A DNA stretch of 64,000 bases from Rhodanobacter lindaniclasticus (lineage in GTDB: Bacteria > Pseudomonadota > Gammaproteobacteria > Xanthomonadales > Rhodanobacteraceae), in NCBI RefSeq assembly GCF_004799035.1, contig NZ_MWIO01000027.1, positions 89,192-153,191 on the forward strand, in the 5' to 3' direction. Within the stretch, counting starts at the first letter, position 1, and each line of letters begins with the position of its first letter. A program made the position numbers and the translations under genes. Below the pieces are notes generated by a model, which did no database searches, had not been told where the DNA came from, and saw nothing but the letters and a program-made list of their open reading frames with translations. Of the stretch, positions 11,309 through 22,577 are shown piece by piece.

Positions 11309-11905
11309 ATGCCCCAACCCACTGCCATCTGCGTCTATTGCGGTTCCAACAGCGGCCGGCATCCCGAGTACGCCGAACAGGCGCACGCCTTCGGCAGCGA
11401 GATGGCCCGACGTGGCATCGCGCTGGTCTACGGCGGCGGCAAGGTCGGCCTGATGGGCGTGGTGGCCGACGCGGTGCTCGCCGGCGGCGGCAGGGTGATC
11501 GGGGTGATTCCGCGCCAGCTGGTGGAGCTGGAGGTGGCGCACCCGGGCCTGAGCGAGCTGGTGGTCGTCGAGACCATGCACCAGCGCAAGACGCGCATGT
11601 ACGAGCTGTCCGACGCCTTCGTCGCCCTGCCCGGCGGCTTCGGCACGATGGACGAGATGTTCGAGATGTTGACCTGGGCCCAGCTCGGCCTGCACCGCTA
11701 TCCCTGCGCCTTCCTCGACGTGCGCGGCTACTACCGCGACCTGCGCACGCTGATGGAGCACATGGTCGACGAATCCTTCGTGAAGGCGGCGCAGCGCGAC
11801 AGCATCTGGTTCGGCGACGACATCGCCGCATTGTTCGACTGGATGCGGGACTACGAAGGCAGCTACACGCCCAAGTGGATTTCCTCCCGCAGCGTCGACG
11901 CCTGA
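11309..11905 (+). CDS. LOG-family protein (TIGR00730), cytokinin riboside 5'-monophosphate phosphoribohydrolase-like
   Basis: A 198-residue Rossmann-type protein of the LOG / 'lysine decarboxylase-like' family, which hydrolyses nucleotide 5'-monophosphates to base plus ribose 5-phosphate. The conserved YGGGKVGLMG near residue 41 and the PGGFGTMDE substrate motif near residue 108 are intact, so an active enzyme is expected. Bacterial members act in purine salvage; true cytokinin production is not implied. AAGGA precedes the ATG by about seven bases. Confidence 0.88.
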   Translation: MPQPTAICVYCGSNSGRHPEYAEQAHAFGSEMARRGIALVYGGGKVGLMGVVADAVLAGGGRVIGVIPRQLVELEVAHPGLSELVVVETMHQRKTRMYELSDAFVALPGGFGTMDEMFEMLTWAQLGLHRYPCAFLDVRGYYRDLRTLMEHMVDESFVKAAQRDSIWFGDDIAALFDWMRDYEGSYTPKWISSRSVDA

Positions 11906-11922
11906 TTCCGCAGGAGGTCGAA

Positions 11923-12921
11923 ATGACCCGTTTCCGCGCTTTCCGCATCCACAACGACGAGTCCGGCTACCGCGCCGGCATCGAAACCATGGACACTGGC
12001 GCGCTGTCGCCCGGCGAGGTGCTGGTCAAGGTCGCGTACTCCTCGGTCAACTACAAGGACGCGCTGGCCGGCACCGGCAAGGGCCGGATCCTGCGCACCT
12101 ATCCCCTCAACGGCGGTATCGACGTGGCCGGTCATGTGGTCGCCTCGACCGATCCCGCATTCAAGGAAGGCGATGCCGTGCTGTGCACCGGCAGCGGCCT
12201 GTCCGAAACGCGCGACGGCGGCTATGCGCAATACGCACGGCTGGACGCGCGCTGGACCATCCCGCTGCCGGCCGGTCTCAGCCTGCGCGAAAGCATGATC
12301 ATCGGCACCGCCGGTTTCACCGCGGCCCTCGCGCTGCTGCGCATGCAGGACAACCGGCAGACACCCGCGCTGGGCCCGATCGCGGTCAGCGGCGCCAGCG
12401 GTGGCGTCGGCCAGCTGGCGATCGACATCTTCAGTCGCGCCGGTTACGAAGTGCATGCGATCAGCGGCAAGGCGGACCACTTCGACTTCCTGCGCAGCCT
12501 CGGCGCCACGGACTGCATCGACCGCCACCAGCTCGCCTTCAGCGGCAAGCCGATGGACTCCGCCCGCTTCGGCGGCGCGCTGGACAACGTCGGCGGCGGC
12601 ATGCTCGCCGGCCTGCTGCCGCTCATCGTGCCCTACGGCAACGTGGCACTGTGCGGCAACGCCGGCGGCATCGTGTTCGACAGCACGGTGATGCCTTTCA
12701 TCATCCGCGGCACGAGCCTGCTCGGCGTGGCTTCGGCCGGCACCGCGCGGGATATTCGCGACGAGATCTGGCGGCGCCTCGCCAGCGACTGGAAGCCGCG
12801 GCATCTGGAGCGCATCGCCACGCGCGACATCGCGCTGGAGGAGTTGCCTCAGGTGTTCGAGCGCATGCTTGCCGGCGAGTCCTTCGGGCGCACGCTGGTG
12901 CACGTCGACCATCCGGTTTGA
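11923..12921 (+). CDS. acuI: AcuI/YhdH-type NADPH-dependent acryloyl-CoA reductase (MDR family oxidoreductase)
   Basis: A zinc-independent medium-chain reductase of 332 residues. The N-terminal GroES-like fold (SSVNYKDALAGTG) is followed by a Rossmann domain with the nucleotide motif SGASGGVGQLA. The YhdH/AcuI subgroup reduces acryloyl-CoA to propionyl-CoA and so detoxifies acrylate. AGGAGG at 11912-11917 sits five bases before the ATG, a strong start, 17 bases after the LOG gene. Substrate is assigned by family only. Confidence 0.85.
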   Translation: MTRFRAFRIHNDESGYRAGIETMDTGALSPGEVLVKVAYSSVNYKDALAGTGKGRILRTYPLNGGIDVAGHVVASTDPAFKEGDAVLCTGSGLSETRDGGYAQYARLDARWTIPLPAGLSLRESMIIGTAGFTAALALLRMQDNRQTPALGPIAVSGASGGVGQLAIDIFSRAGYEVHAISGKADHFDFLRSLGATDCIDRHQLAFSGKPMDSARFGGALDNVGGGMLAGLLPLIVPYGNVALCGNAGGIVFDSTVMPFIIRGTSLLGVASAGTARDIRDEIWRRLASDWKPRHLERIATRDIALEELPQVFERMLAGESFGRTLVHVDHPV

Positions 12922-12990
12922 CAGCGACGTGCTTGGAAGTACCATCATCACGCCTTAGACTCATCGAAACCCGCAGGGAACCCCCAACCC

Positions 12991-13356
12991 ATGGCACGCA
13001 TCCTGATCGTCGACGACTCCCCCTCCCAGTTGCTGGGCATCAAGCGGATCGTCGAGAAACTCGGGCATGAGACGTTGTCGGCGGAAGATGGTGCCGCGGG
13101 CGTCGAGGTGGCCAAGGCCGAGTTGCCCGACCTGATCCTGATGGATGTGGTCATGCCCAACCTCAACGGTTTCCAGGCCACCCGCACGATCAGCAAGAAC
13201 GCCGACACCGCGCACATCCCGATCATCCTGGTCACCACCAAGGACCAGGAAACCGACAAGGTCTGGGGCATGCGCCAGGGCGCCAAGGCCTACGTGACCA
13301 AACCGATCAAGGAAGAGGAACTGGTCAAGGCGCTGGACGAATTCCTGCCCCACTGA
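12991..13356 (+). CDS. pilH: PilH-like single-domain response regulator
   Basis: A 121-residue CheY-fold receiver with no output domain. The phosphoacceptor is D52 in LILMDVVMP and the conserved lysine lies in YVTKPIKEEE. The stretch IILVTTKDQETDKVWGMRQGA matches twitching-motility PilH of Pseudomonas very closely. PilH normally lies in a pilGHIJ-chpA cluster and adjusts type IV pilus motor activity. Here no pil or chp gene is adjacent, so this is an orphan copy or a relocated pilH. A bidirectional terminator follows. Confidence 0.8.
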   Translation: MARILIVDDSPSQLLGIKRIVEKLGHETLSAEDGAAGVEVAKAELPDLILMDVVMPNLNGFQATRTISKNADTAHIPIILVTTKDQETDKVWGMRQGAKAYVTKPIKEEELVKALDEFLPH

Positions 13357-13375
13357 CCTGCCCCCCATTCAAACG

Positions 13376-13403
13376 AAAACGGCGCCTGCGGGCGCCGTTT
13401 TTC
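13376..13403. terminator. Bidirectional rho-independent terminator
   Basis: The stem AAAACGGCGCC (13376-13386) pairs perfectly with 13391-13401 across a four-base loop and is flanked by A and T runs on both sides. It ends transcription of the pilH-like gene rightward and can also serve the leftward DUF6165 gene. Confidence 0.85.
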
Positions 13404-13439
13404 GTGAAGCGTCCGCCCGGCCGGCACCCAACCGATCGG

Positions 13440-13838
13440 TCAGCCCGCGCGGTAATCCTGGTACGACTTTTCCTCGACCAGCTGCGAGCCGAGCTTGAGG
13501 TTGATCGCACGCTTGAACGCGGCGCGCTCGTCGTTGCGGAAGTACACCGAGCGGGCCAGTTCGATGAAGTCCCGGTCGAACTCCTGCGCGCGCTCCTTGA
13601 GCCGGATGCGGTCCTCGATGTCCCACAACGCCTCGTTGACGGCCAGCAGGCTGGCGCGTTCTTCACCGATGTCGGTCCGCGACGCCGCGTCGTTGGCCCA
13701 GGTGGCATTGAGCAGGTCCAGTTCATTGCGCACGTTGGCCAGCTTGGCTTCGTCGGTCATCCGCCGCGACTTGATCTCGAGGATGGTGATCTTGTCGATC
13801 AGTTCGCCATAGGAAACGGGGGTCTGGATCAGGCTCAT
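13440..13838 (-). CDS. DUF6165 family protein
   Basis: A 132-residue soluble, helical, charged protein beginning MSLIQTPVSYGELIDKITIL. I recognise it as DUF6165, a family without known function that is often found next to sugar- or TPR-type genes. No catalytic motif is apparent. AAGGAG (13846-13851) lies seven bases before the ATG. The gene starts 22 bases after the ammonia-lyase stop on the same strand, so the two are probably co-transcribed and may act together. Confidence 0.75.
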   Translation of the reverse strand: MSLIQTPVSYGELIDKITILEIKSRRMTDEAKLANVRNELDLLNATWANDAASRTDIGEERASLLAVNEALWDIEDRIRLKERAQEFDRDFIELARSVYFRNDERAAFKRAINLKLGSQLVEEKSYQDYRAG

Positions 13839-13860
13839 GTTCGGCTCCTTGGAAGTTGCT

Positions 13861-15759
13861 TCAAACCGCGGCGCGGAAGCCGCCCTGTTGGACCAACGCG
13901 CAGACAGCGGCCACGTCGCCGTCCAGCGCGCGGTCACGGTGCAGGAAGGCGATGTGCTGGCGCAGGATCGCGTGCGCCTGGCGCACCCGGCTACCGGCAT
14001 GGAAGTCGTCGGCGGTGCACAGCGCGTCGGCGAGCTGCCGCACCTCGGCCACGAACTGCTCACGGTGCGGCTGGCCTTCCCGCGGCGCATTGGCCACCTT
14101 GGCCGCCAGCGCCTGCCATCCGCCGCGTCGTGCCAACCGGCGTGCGGCGTTGAGCATCTCCTGGCGATAGTCGAGCGCCTGCGCCGCCGTGTACAACTCC
14201 AGCGCCAGCGCGTGGCCCAGGTCCTCCACCATGTCCAGCACGTGGCGGGCTTCGTTCGCGCCCATCGAGACATGATCCTCGGCGTTCGCGCTGGTCGGCA
14301 CCGAATACACGCTGGCCGGATGCGCGCGCGTGGCGAGGTCGTTGACCAGTGCCGCGGCGGTGTACTGCACGATCATGAAACCGGAGTCGGTGCCGTCCTC
14401 GTTGCCGGTGAGGAAGGCCGGCAGGCCGTCGTTGTTGGCCGGGTCGACCAGCTTGTTGAGGCGACGCTCGGAAATCGACGCCAGCACCGGGATCGCCGCC
14501 TTCACGTAGCTCATCGCCAGCGCCAGCGGCATGCCGTGGAAGTGGCCGGCCGAGACCACCTGCTCCTCGATGAACTGCGCGTCCGCGTGGTCCGGGAAGA
14601 TCAGCGGGTTGTCGGTGACCGAATTGAGCTCGATGTCGAACACGCGGCAGGCCTGCGCCCAGGCATCGCGCACCGCGCCGTGTACCTGCGGCATGCAGCG
14701 CAGGCTGTAGGCATCCTGCGGCTGGTGCTTCTTGCCACCCTTGAACGGCAGGAAGCGCTGGTAGAACGCCTCGCGGCCGTGGCGCTGGCTGGCCGGCACC
14801 CAGTCCCAGCCGATGTCGAAACTCAGCGCCTGGTCGTCCGGCTCGCTCCACGCATCGGCGCTCCACGGCTTGAAGCGCGGCACCAGGTGATACGGGATGT
14901 CGAGCAAGGTGGAACCGTCCAGCAGTTCGCGCACGTGCGCCGCGGTATCGACCTGCCCCGGGTGCGGCCGCAGCGCATGCACCTCCGGTCGCAAGGCGCC
15001 GCTGCGCCCGGCGAAGGCATCCAGCGTCATCGCCGCGGCAAGGTCGGCGACGTCCAGCAGATCGCCCAGCACGTCCAGCGCCAGTGCGCCGGTGGCAAGC
15101 ATCTGCGCGGTGCCGTTGTTAAGCGCCAGACCCTCCTTGAACGACAGCCGGATCGGCTTGAGGCCGGCGCGCTCCAGCGCCTGCGCGCCAGGCATGCGCT
15201 CGCCCTCGTGGAACGCTTCTCCGCCGCCGAGCAACACGATCGCCAGATGCGACAGCGGCGCCAGGTCGCCGCTGGCGCCGACCGAGCCCTTCTCCGGCAC
15301 CACCGGCACCACGCCGGCATTGAGCATCGCGGCGAGCGCTTCCAGCGTGCTCACGCGGATGCCCGAATGACCGCGCATCAAGGTGTTGATGCGGATCACC
15401 AGCATCGCGCGCACCACCTCCGCTGCAAACGGCTTGCCGACGCAGACGGCGTGCGTGATGATCAGGTTGTGCTGCAACTCCTCCATCAGCGTGCCTTCGG
15501 CGGGCTGATGCCCCGGCAGTTCGTCGCGCACACGGTGCGCGCCCAGCAGCTTGTCGGCGTTGCTGCCGAAGCCGGTCGTCACGCCGTAGGTCGGCTCGCC
15601 GCAGTTGACCTTGTCGGCCAGGAAATCGGCGGCGCGCTGCACGTGCTTGAGCTGTGCCTGATCCAGCGCTACCGATGCGCCCTGCCGCGCCACCGCCACC
15701 AGTTGCGCGCGCGTCAGGCTGCTGCCGTCGAGAAGAATCGTTTCACTCACCGCAGTCAT
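13861..15759 (-). CDS. MIO-type aromatic amino acid ammonia-lyase (histidine ammonia-lyase-like), non-canonical
   Basis: Family members eliminate ammonia from His, Phe or Tyr using an MIO group formed autocatalytically from Ala-Ser-Gly, here residues 162-164 (GSVGASGDLAPL). The substrate-selector pair is T102-H103, closer to the Ser-His of HutH than to the His-Leu or Phe-Leu of tyrosine and phenylalanine lyases. Two oddities: about 632 residues against about 510, largely because of 50-60 extra residues (about 285-345) before the conserved DAYSLRC; and ANAEDHVSM where HutH has NQEDHVSM, so the Gln is replaced while the catalytic Glu stays. No hutU, hutI or hutG is nearby. The start could also be the ATG at 15780. 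Confidence 0.8.
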   Translation of the reverse strand: MTAVSETILLDGSSLTRAQLVAVARQGASVALDQAQLKHVQRAADFLADKVNCGEPTYGVTTGFGSNADKLLGAHRVRDELPGHQPAEGTLMEELQHNLIITHAVCVGKPFAAEVVRAMLVIRINTLMRGHSGIRVSTLEALAAMLNAGVVPVVPEKGSVGASGDLAPLSHLAIVLLGGGEAFHEGERMPGAQALERAGLKPIRLSFKEGLALNNGTAQMLATGALALDVLGDLLDVADLAAAMTLDAFAGRSGALRPEVHALRPHPGQVDTAAHVRELLDGSTLLDIPYHLVPRFKPWSADAWSEPDDQALSFDIGWDWVPASQRHGREAFYQRFLPFKGGKKHQPQDAYSLRCMPQVHGAVRDAWAQACRVFDIELNSVTDNPLIFPDHADAQFIEEQVVSAGHFHGMPLALAMSYVKAAIPVLASISERRLNKLVDPANNDGLPAFLTGNEDGTDSGFMIVQYTAAALVNDLATRAHPASVYSVPTSANAEDHVSMGANEARHVLDMVEDLGHALALELYTAAQALDYRQEMLNAARRLARRGGWQALAAKVANAPREGQPHREQFVAEVRQLADALCTADDFHAGSRVRQAHAILRQHIAFLHRDRALDGDVAAVCALVQQGGFRAAV

Positions 15760-15774
15760 GCTCCACGTTGTTGC

Positions 15775-15802
15775 CGTCATTCCCGCCAACACGGGAATGA
15801 CG
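15775..15802. repeat. Palindromic repeat between hisS and the ammonia-lyase
   Basis: CGTCATTCCCG (15775-15785) and CGGGAATGACG (15792-15802) form a perfect 11-base inverted repeat with a six-base spacer. The ATTCCCG...CGGGAAT style is that of dispersed short repeats seen in many proteobacteria. One arm contains the alternative ATG (15780) of the ammonia-lyase. Confidence 0.6.
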
Positions 15803-15823
15803 GCGTCAAAGGCAATAGCGCCC

Positions 15824-17203
15824 TCACCCCATTGCCGCAGCCTGCTCCAGCTCTACGCGCAGCGTCTTGACCAGCTCGCCACGCGCGACCTCGAACTGGT
15901 CTTCGCGGCGCAAGTCCTTCACCGTCACCACACCGCGGGCGAGTTCGTCCTCGCCCAGCACCACCACGAAGCGGATGCCGGCGCGGTCGGCGTACTTGAA
16001 CTGCTTGCCGAGCTTGCCGCCTTCCAGCACCACCTCGGTGGCGATGCCGGCGCCGCGCAGTTCGCCGGCCAGGGCGAGATAGGCGGGCAGTTGCGCCTCG
16101 TCCATCTGGGTCACCAGCACGTCGACGGTGCTCCTGGCCGTGTCGATCAGGCCGGCGTCGCGCAGCTGCCAGTACAGACGGGTCAGGCCGATCGAGATAC
16201 CGACGCCGGGCAGGTGCGACTTGGTGTACTGACCGGCCAGATTCTCGTAACGACCGCCGGAGCAGATCGAGCCGATCTGCGGATGGTCGTTCAACGTGGT
16301 CTCGTAGACGGTACCGGTGTAATAGTCGAGGCCGCGGGCGATCGACAGGTTGAGTGCGTAGTGGGTTTCCGGCACGCCAAACGCGTGGATGAGGCCCAGC
16401 ACTTCCTTCAGCTCGTTGCGGCCCTGCTCCATCGCCTCCGGGCCCGCGCCCAGTGCATCGAGCTTGTCCAGTGCATCCTGCAGCGAGGTGGAGCGCACCT
16501 GCACGAACGCGAGGATCTTCTGCGCCACCTCGATGCTCAGGCCGAACGCCTCGCCGGTCAGCGTGTCGCGCACATAGTCGGCGCCACGCTTGTCCAGCTT
16601 GTCCACCTCGCGCAGCACCAGCATCTGCTGTTCGCCGTCGAGGATGCCGAGGCTCTCGAAGTAGCCGCGCATCAGCTTGCGGTTGTTGAGCTGGATGGTG
16701 AATGGGCCGATCGCCAGTTCGCGGAACACGCTGTAGATCACCGCCGGGATCTCGGCGTCGTAGCGCACCGAAAGCGCGTCCTTGCCGATCACGTCGATGT
16801 CGCACTGGTAGAACTCGCGGAAGCGCCCGCGCTGGGCGCGTTCGCCGCGGTACACCTTCTGCATCTGGTAGCGGCGGAACGGGAAGCTGAGATCGCGCTC
16901 GTGCTCGGCCACGTAGCGTGCCAGCGGCACGGTGAGGTCGAAGCGCAGCGCCAGTTCGGGGGTGCCTTCGTCGGCCTTGCCCAGCGCGCCGGTGGACTGC
17001 ACGAAATACACCTGCCGCTCGGTCTCGCCGCCGCTCTTGGTCAGCAGCACGTCGGAGTACTCGATCACCGGCGTCTCGATGGCAAGGAAGCCGAAACGTT
17101 CGTAGTTGCGACGGATCACGTCGAGCATGCGCTGGAACGCGATCTGGTCGAGCGGCAACAGCTCGAGCACGCCGGGCATGGTGCGGGCCGGGGTAAGCGC
17201 CAT
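15824..17203 (-). CDS. hisS: Histidyl-tRNA synthetase
   Basis: Class II aminoacyl-tRNA synthetase charging tRNA-His. 459 residues; longer than the E. coli enzyme (424) but similar to Xanthomonas HisS. Motif 2 ([23 protein letters not shown]) and the histidine-specific loops [12 protein letters not shown] and GGRYENL are intact, as is the C-terminal anticodon-binding domain (residues about 360-459). The start [17 protein letters not shown] is preceded by AGAGGA (17208-17213); in-frame upstream codons lack family similarity. Confidence 0.96.
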   Translation of the reverse strand: MALTPARTMPGVLELLPLDQIAFQRMLDVIRRNYERFGFLAIETPVIEYSDVLLTKSGGETERQVYFVQSTGALGKADEGTPELALRFDLTVPLARYVAEHERDLSFPFRRYQMQKVYRGERAQRGRFREFYQCDIDVIGKDALSVRYDAEIPAVIYSVFRELAIGPFTIQLNNRKLMRGYFESLGILDGEQQMLVLREVDKLDKRGADYVRDTLTGEAFGLSIEVAQKILAFVQVRSTSLQDALDKLDALGAGPEAMEQGRNELKEVLGLIHAFGVPETHYALNLSIARGLDYYTGTVYETTLNDHPQIGSICSGGRYENLAGQYTKSHLPGVGISIGLTRLYWQLRDAGLIDTARSTVDVLVTQMDEAQLPAYLALAGELRGAGIATEVVLEGGKLGKQFKYADRAGIRFVVVLGEDELARGVVTVKDLRREDQFEVARGELVKTLRVELEQAAAMG

Positions 17204-17337
17204 GGAATCCTCTGCTGACTTTGGGACGGGCCGCCGCCGAACCACCGCGCGACGGCAGCCCTCAAGATTAGCAGAACGGCACGACTTCCCCCTCGACCGC
17301 GGTGGGGCGGCCACGCTGCGCCGCCTGATCCAAACCC

Positions 17338-17367
17338 TTGGCGAACTGCCCTGCACGCTGCTAACAT
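17338..17367 (+). promoter_or_regulatory. Promoter of tRNA-Ala
   Basis: TTGGCG (17338-17343) and TAACAT (17362-17367) are separated by 18 bases. The predicted transcription start lies a few bases before the tRNA 5' end at 17381. Confidence 0.6.
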
Positions 17368-17380
17368 TCGCCGCTCGCGT

Positions 17381-17456
17381 GGGGCGGTAGCTCAGCTGGG
17401 AGAGCGCTACGTTCGCATCGTAGAGGTCGTGGGTTCGATCCCCATCCGCTCCACCA
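17381..17456 (+). tRNA. tRNA-Ala (anticodon CGC)
   Basis: A complete 76-base cloverleaf with encoded CCA. The acceptor stem GGGGCGG pairs with CCGCTCC and includes the G3-U70 wobble pair, the main identity element for alanyl-tRNA synthetase. The anticodon loop TTCGCAT gives CGC, reading GCG codons, which are abundant in this GC-rich genome. The T loop is TTCGATC. Confidence 0.97.
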
Positions 17457-17467
17457 CGTCATGCAAG

Positions 17468-17507
17468 AGGCCGGACCGTCCGCAGCAGCGGGTGCCGGCC
17501 TTTTTCT
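17468..17507 (+). terminator. Rho-independent terminator after tRNA-Ala
   Basis: AGGCCGG (17468-17474) pairs with CCGGCCT (17495-17501), and a run of T follows. It ends the monocistronic tRNA transcript. Confidence 0.75.
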
Positions 17508-17573
17508 TGTCCGGCCCGCACAGGCGTACCATCGGCCCGACCAGCTCCGTATCGGGGCGGTGCGTGCAAGAGC

Positions 17574-18104
17574 ATGACGGGGACCGGTTCATCCTTTGCC
17601 GAAGGTTCGACGGACGCCTTGTTCGCCGCGGTCTACGCGCGTCTCAAGGCGATGGCTGCCCGGCAATTGAATCGCCGTCATGGCGCCACTCTGGACACCA
17701 CCGAACTGGTGCATGAGCTGTACCTGCGCATCGGCGAGAACGAAGCGCTGCACTTCGAACACCCGGCGCAGTTCTTCAGTTATGCCGCGCGTGCCATGCG
17801 CCACCTGTTGGCCAACCGTGCCCGTGACCGCTTGCGCCTGCGCGCCGGTGGTCAGTGGATGAAGGTCACGCTGGACGAGGACGATGTCCGGCTCGCGCTG
17901 GACACGGCCGCCCAGGCGCTGGCCCTGGACGCCGCGCTGAACGCGCTGGAGCAGGCCGATGCGCGCGCCGCCCGCGTGGTGGAACTGCACTATTTCGCCG
18001 GACTCGGCCTGCAGCAGATCGCCGACACCCTCGGCCTGGCGCGACGCACGATCGACCGAGACTGGCGCTTCGCCCGCGCCTTCCTCAAGGCGCACATGGA
18101 TTGA
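17574..18104 (+). CDS. ECF-type RNA polymerase sigma factor
   Basis: A 176-residue sigma-70 family protein of the TIGR02999-like group. Region 2 covers residues about 10-80 (TTELVHELYLRI, FFSYAARAMRHLLANRARDR). Region 4 covers about 120-175, with the helix-turn-helix LQQIADTLGLARRTIDRDWRFARAFL. No anti-sigma factor gene is adjacent; instead a transmembrane Ser/Thr kinase starts 70 bases downstream. In such pairs the kinase is thought to control the sigma factor, but this is inference here. Confidence 0.88.
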   Translation: MTGTGSSFAEGSTDALFAAVYARLKAMAARQLNRRHGATLDTTELVHELYLRIGENEALHFEHPAQFFSYAARAMRHLLANRARDRLRLRAGGQWMKVTLDEDDVRLALDTAAQALALDAALNALEQADARAARVVELHYFAGLGLQQIADTLGLARRTIDRDWRFARAFLKAHMD

Positions 18105-18174
18105 GCCGGTCGCGTCGCAATCGGGCGGGCAGCGGGGTTAATCACAGGCAGGTCACCCGGCAGGGGCGCTTTAC

Positions 18175-20970
<2,796 letters not shown>

Positions 20971-21125
20971 CGGGAAACCCGTCGTCCCCTCGGCAACCTG
21001 CGGTCCACTTGGTTTGCGCGCCTGGCCTGGCGCATGTCGCAATTCCCGCCGCCTCGGTGTTCTGCGCAGTGTCCACTCGCGCAAGGGGCGCGCGTGCGCA
21101 CGACCAACCAGGGAGGTTGACCCTC

Positions 21126-22562
21126 ATGTTTCACCATCACGCGATTCACGCGGGCGCGCGGCTGGCTGCCGTGGCCGCACTCCTGCTGCTGGCGTTTGCC
21201 GGCCCGGCCTCGGCCCATGGCGACCGCCCGCCGCCGGCTGCAGCAGACAGCGCCGTCACTGCCAATCCGTCCGGCTGGCTGCAGACCAGCACGCCCAGCG
21301 GCCGCATCGACACCGGCAATCCGTTCTTCGCCAGCCTCGGCAGCAACGGACGCTCGTGCGACTCCTGCCACCGCCAGGCCGAGGGCTGGACCATCTCCGC
21401 CGCCGAGGTACGCGAGCGCTTCCGGCAGAGCAACGGCACCGACCCGATCTTCGCCCTGGTCGACGGCGCGGTCTCCCCGCTGGCGGATGTTTCCAGCGTC
21501 TACGCGCGGCGCATCGCCTACGCCATGCTGCTCAAGCGCGGCGTGTTGCGCATCGGCATGCCGATGCCGGCGCACGCCGAGTTCAAACTCACTGCCGTGG
21601 ACGATCCCTATGGCTACGCCAGCGCGCGCGAGTTGTCGCTGTTCCGTCGCCCGCTGCCGGCCACCAATCTGATCTGGGACACCGCAGTGATGTGGGACGG
21701 ACGCGAGACCTTCGCGCCGTTCAAGCCACCGATGGATGCCGGCATCGACATCGGCGACATCGACGCCAGTCTGGCCTCGCAAGCGCGCGATGCGATCCTC
21801 GGTCACGAGCAGGCGGGCAAGGTGCCGGATGCCTCCGTCATCGACCGGATCGTCGAGTTCGAATCGCACCTGTTCACCGCGCAAATGGTCGACCGGCAGG
21901 CCGGACAGCTCAACGAGGATGGCGGCATGGGCGGAGCCAGCATTCTTGCCCAGCAGCGCTTCTGGGTCGGCATCAACGACACGCTCGACAACGATCCCAC
22001 CGGCGAGCCGTTCGACCCGCGCGCCATGCGGTTGTTCGACAGCTGGAACGATCCGCGCGCGTCACTGAGCCGCGACCCGCGTGATCGCGCACGCGCCGCA
22101 ATCGCCCGCGGCGAGCAGTTGTTCAACCACATGCCGATCGACATCAGCGGCGTGGCCGGTCTCAACGACGTCACCGGCGTGCCGGTCATCCACGGCAGCT
22201 GCAGCAGTTGCCACAACGCACCGAACATCGGCAACCACTCGGTGGCGTTGCCGGTCAACATCGGCATTGCCGACGCCAGCCGGCGCACGCCGGATCTGCC
22301 GCTGTACACGCTGACCCGCTACAGCACCGGCGAGGTGGTGCGCACCACCGACCCCGGCCTGGCGATGCTCACCGGCAAGTGGGCCGACATCGGCAAGTTC
22401 AAGGGACCGATCCTGCGCGGCCTGGCCGCCCGCGCGCCGTACTTCCACAACGGCGCGGCAGCGACCTTGATGGACGTGGTCGACTTCTACGACAGCCGCT
22501 TCGACATCGGCATGAGCGCCCGGCAGAAAAGCGATCTGGTGGCGTTCCTGTCGGCGTTGTGA
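21126..22562 (+). CDS. Periplasmic di-haem cytochrome c peroxidase (CcpA/MauG family)
   Basis: 478 residues with a Sec signal peptide (1-30, cleavage after PASA). Two haem-binding motifs are present: CDSCH (78-82) and CSSCH (359-363), as in bacterial di-haem peroxidases. Family members reduce hydrogen peroxide or oxidise protein side chains in the periplasm. Conserved CcP-type segments such as KGPILRGLAARAPYFHNG lie near the C-terminus. The ATG is preceded by GGGAGG (21111-21116). Whether the ECF/kinase pair upstream controls it is not shown by the sequence. Confidence 0.88.
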   Translation: MFHHHAIHAGARLAAVAALLLLAFAGPASAHGDRPPPAAADSAVTANPSGWLQTSTPSGRIDTGNPFFASLGSNGRSCDSCHRQAEGWTISAAEVRERFRQSNGTDPIFALVDGAVSPLADVSSVYARRIAYAMLLKRGVLRIGMPMPAHAEFKLTAVDDPYGYASARELSLFRRPLPATNLIWDTAVMWDGRETFAPFKPPMDAGIDIGDIDASLASQARDAILGHEQAGKVPDASVIDRIVEFESHLFTAQMVDRQAGQLNEDGGMGGASILAQQRFWVGINDTLDNDPTGEPFDPRAMRLFDSWNDPRASLSRDPRDRARAAIARGEQLFNHMPIDISGVAGLNDVTGVPVIHGSCSSCHNAPNIGNHSVALPVNIGIADASRRTPDLPLYTLTRYSTGEVVRTTDPGLAMLTGKWADIGKFKGPILRGLAARAPYFHNGAAATLMDVVDFYDSRFDIGMSARQKSDLVAFLSAL

Positions 22563-22577
22563 AAGCCGTCCGGCAAC

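Noticed and set aside
13837..15870. A 677-codon plus-strand frame opposite the ammonia-lyase
   Set aside because: Shadow of the lyase gene, which has clear catalytic motifs on the minus strand.
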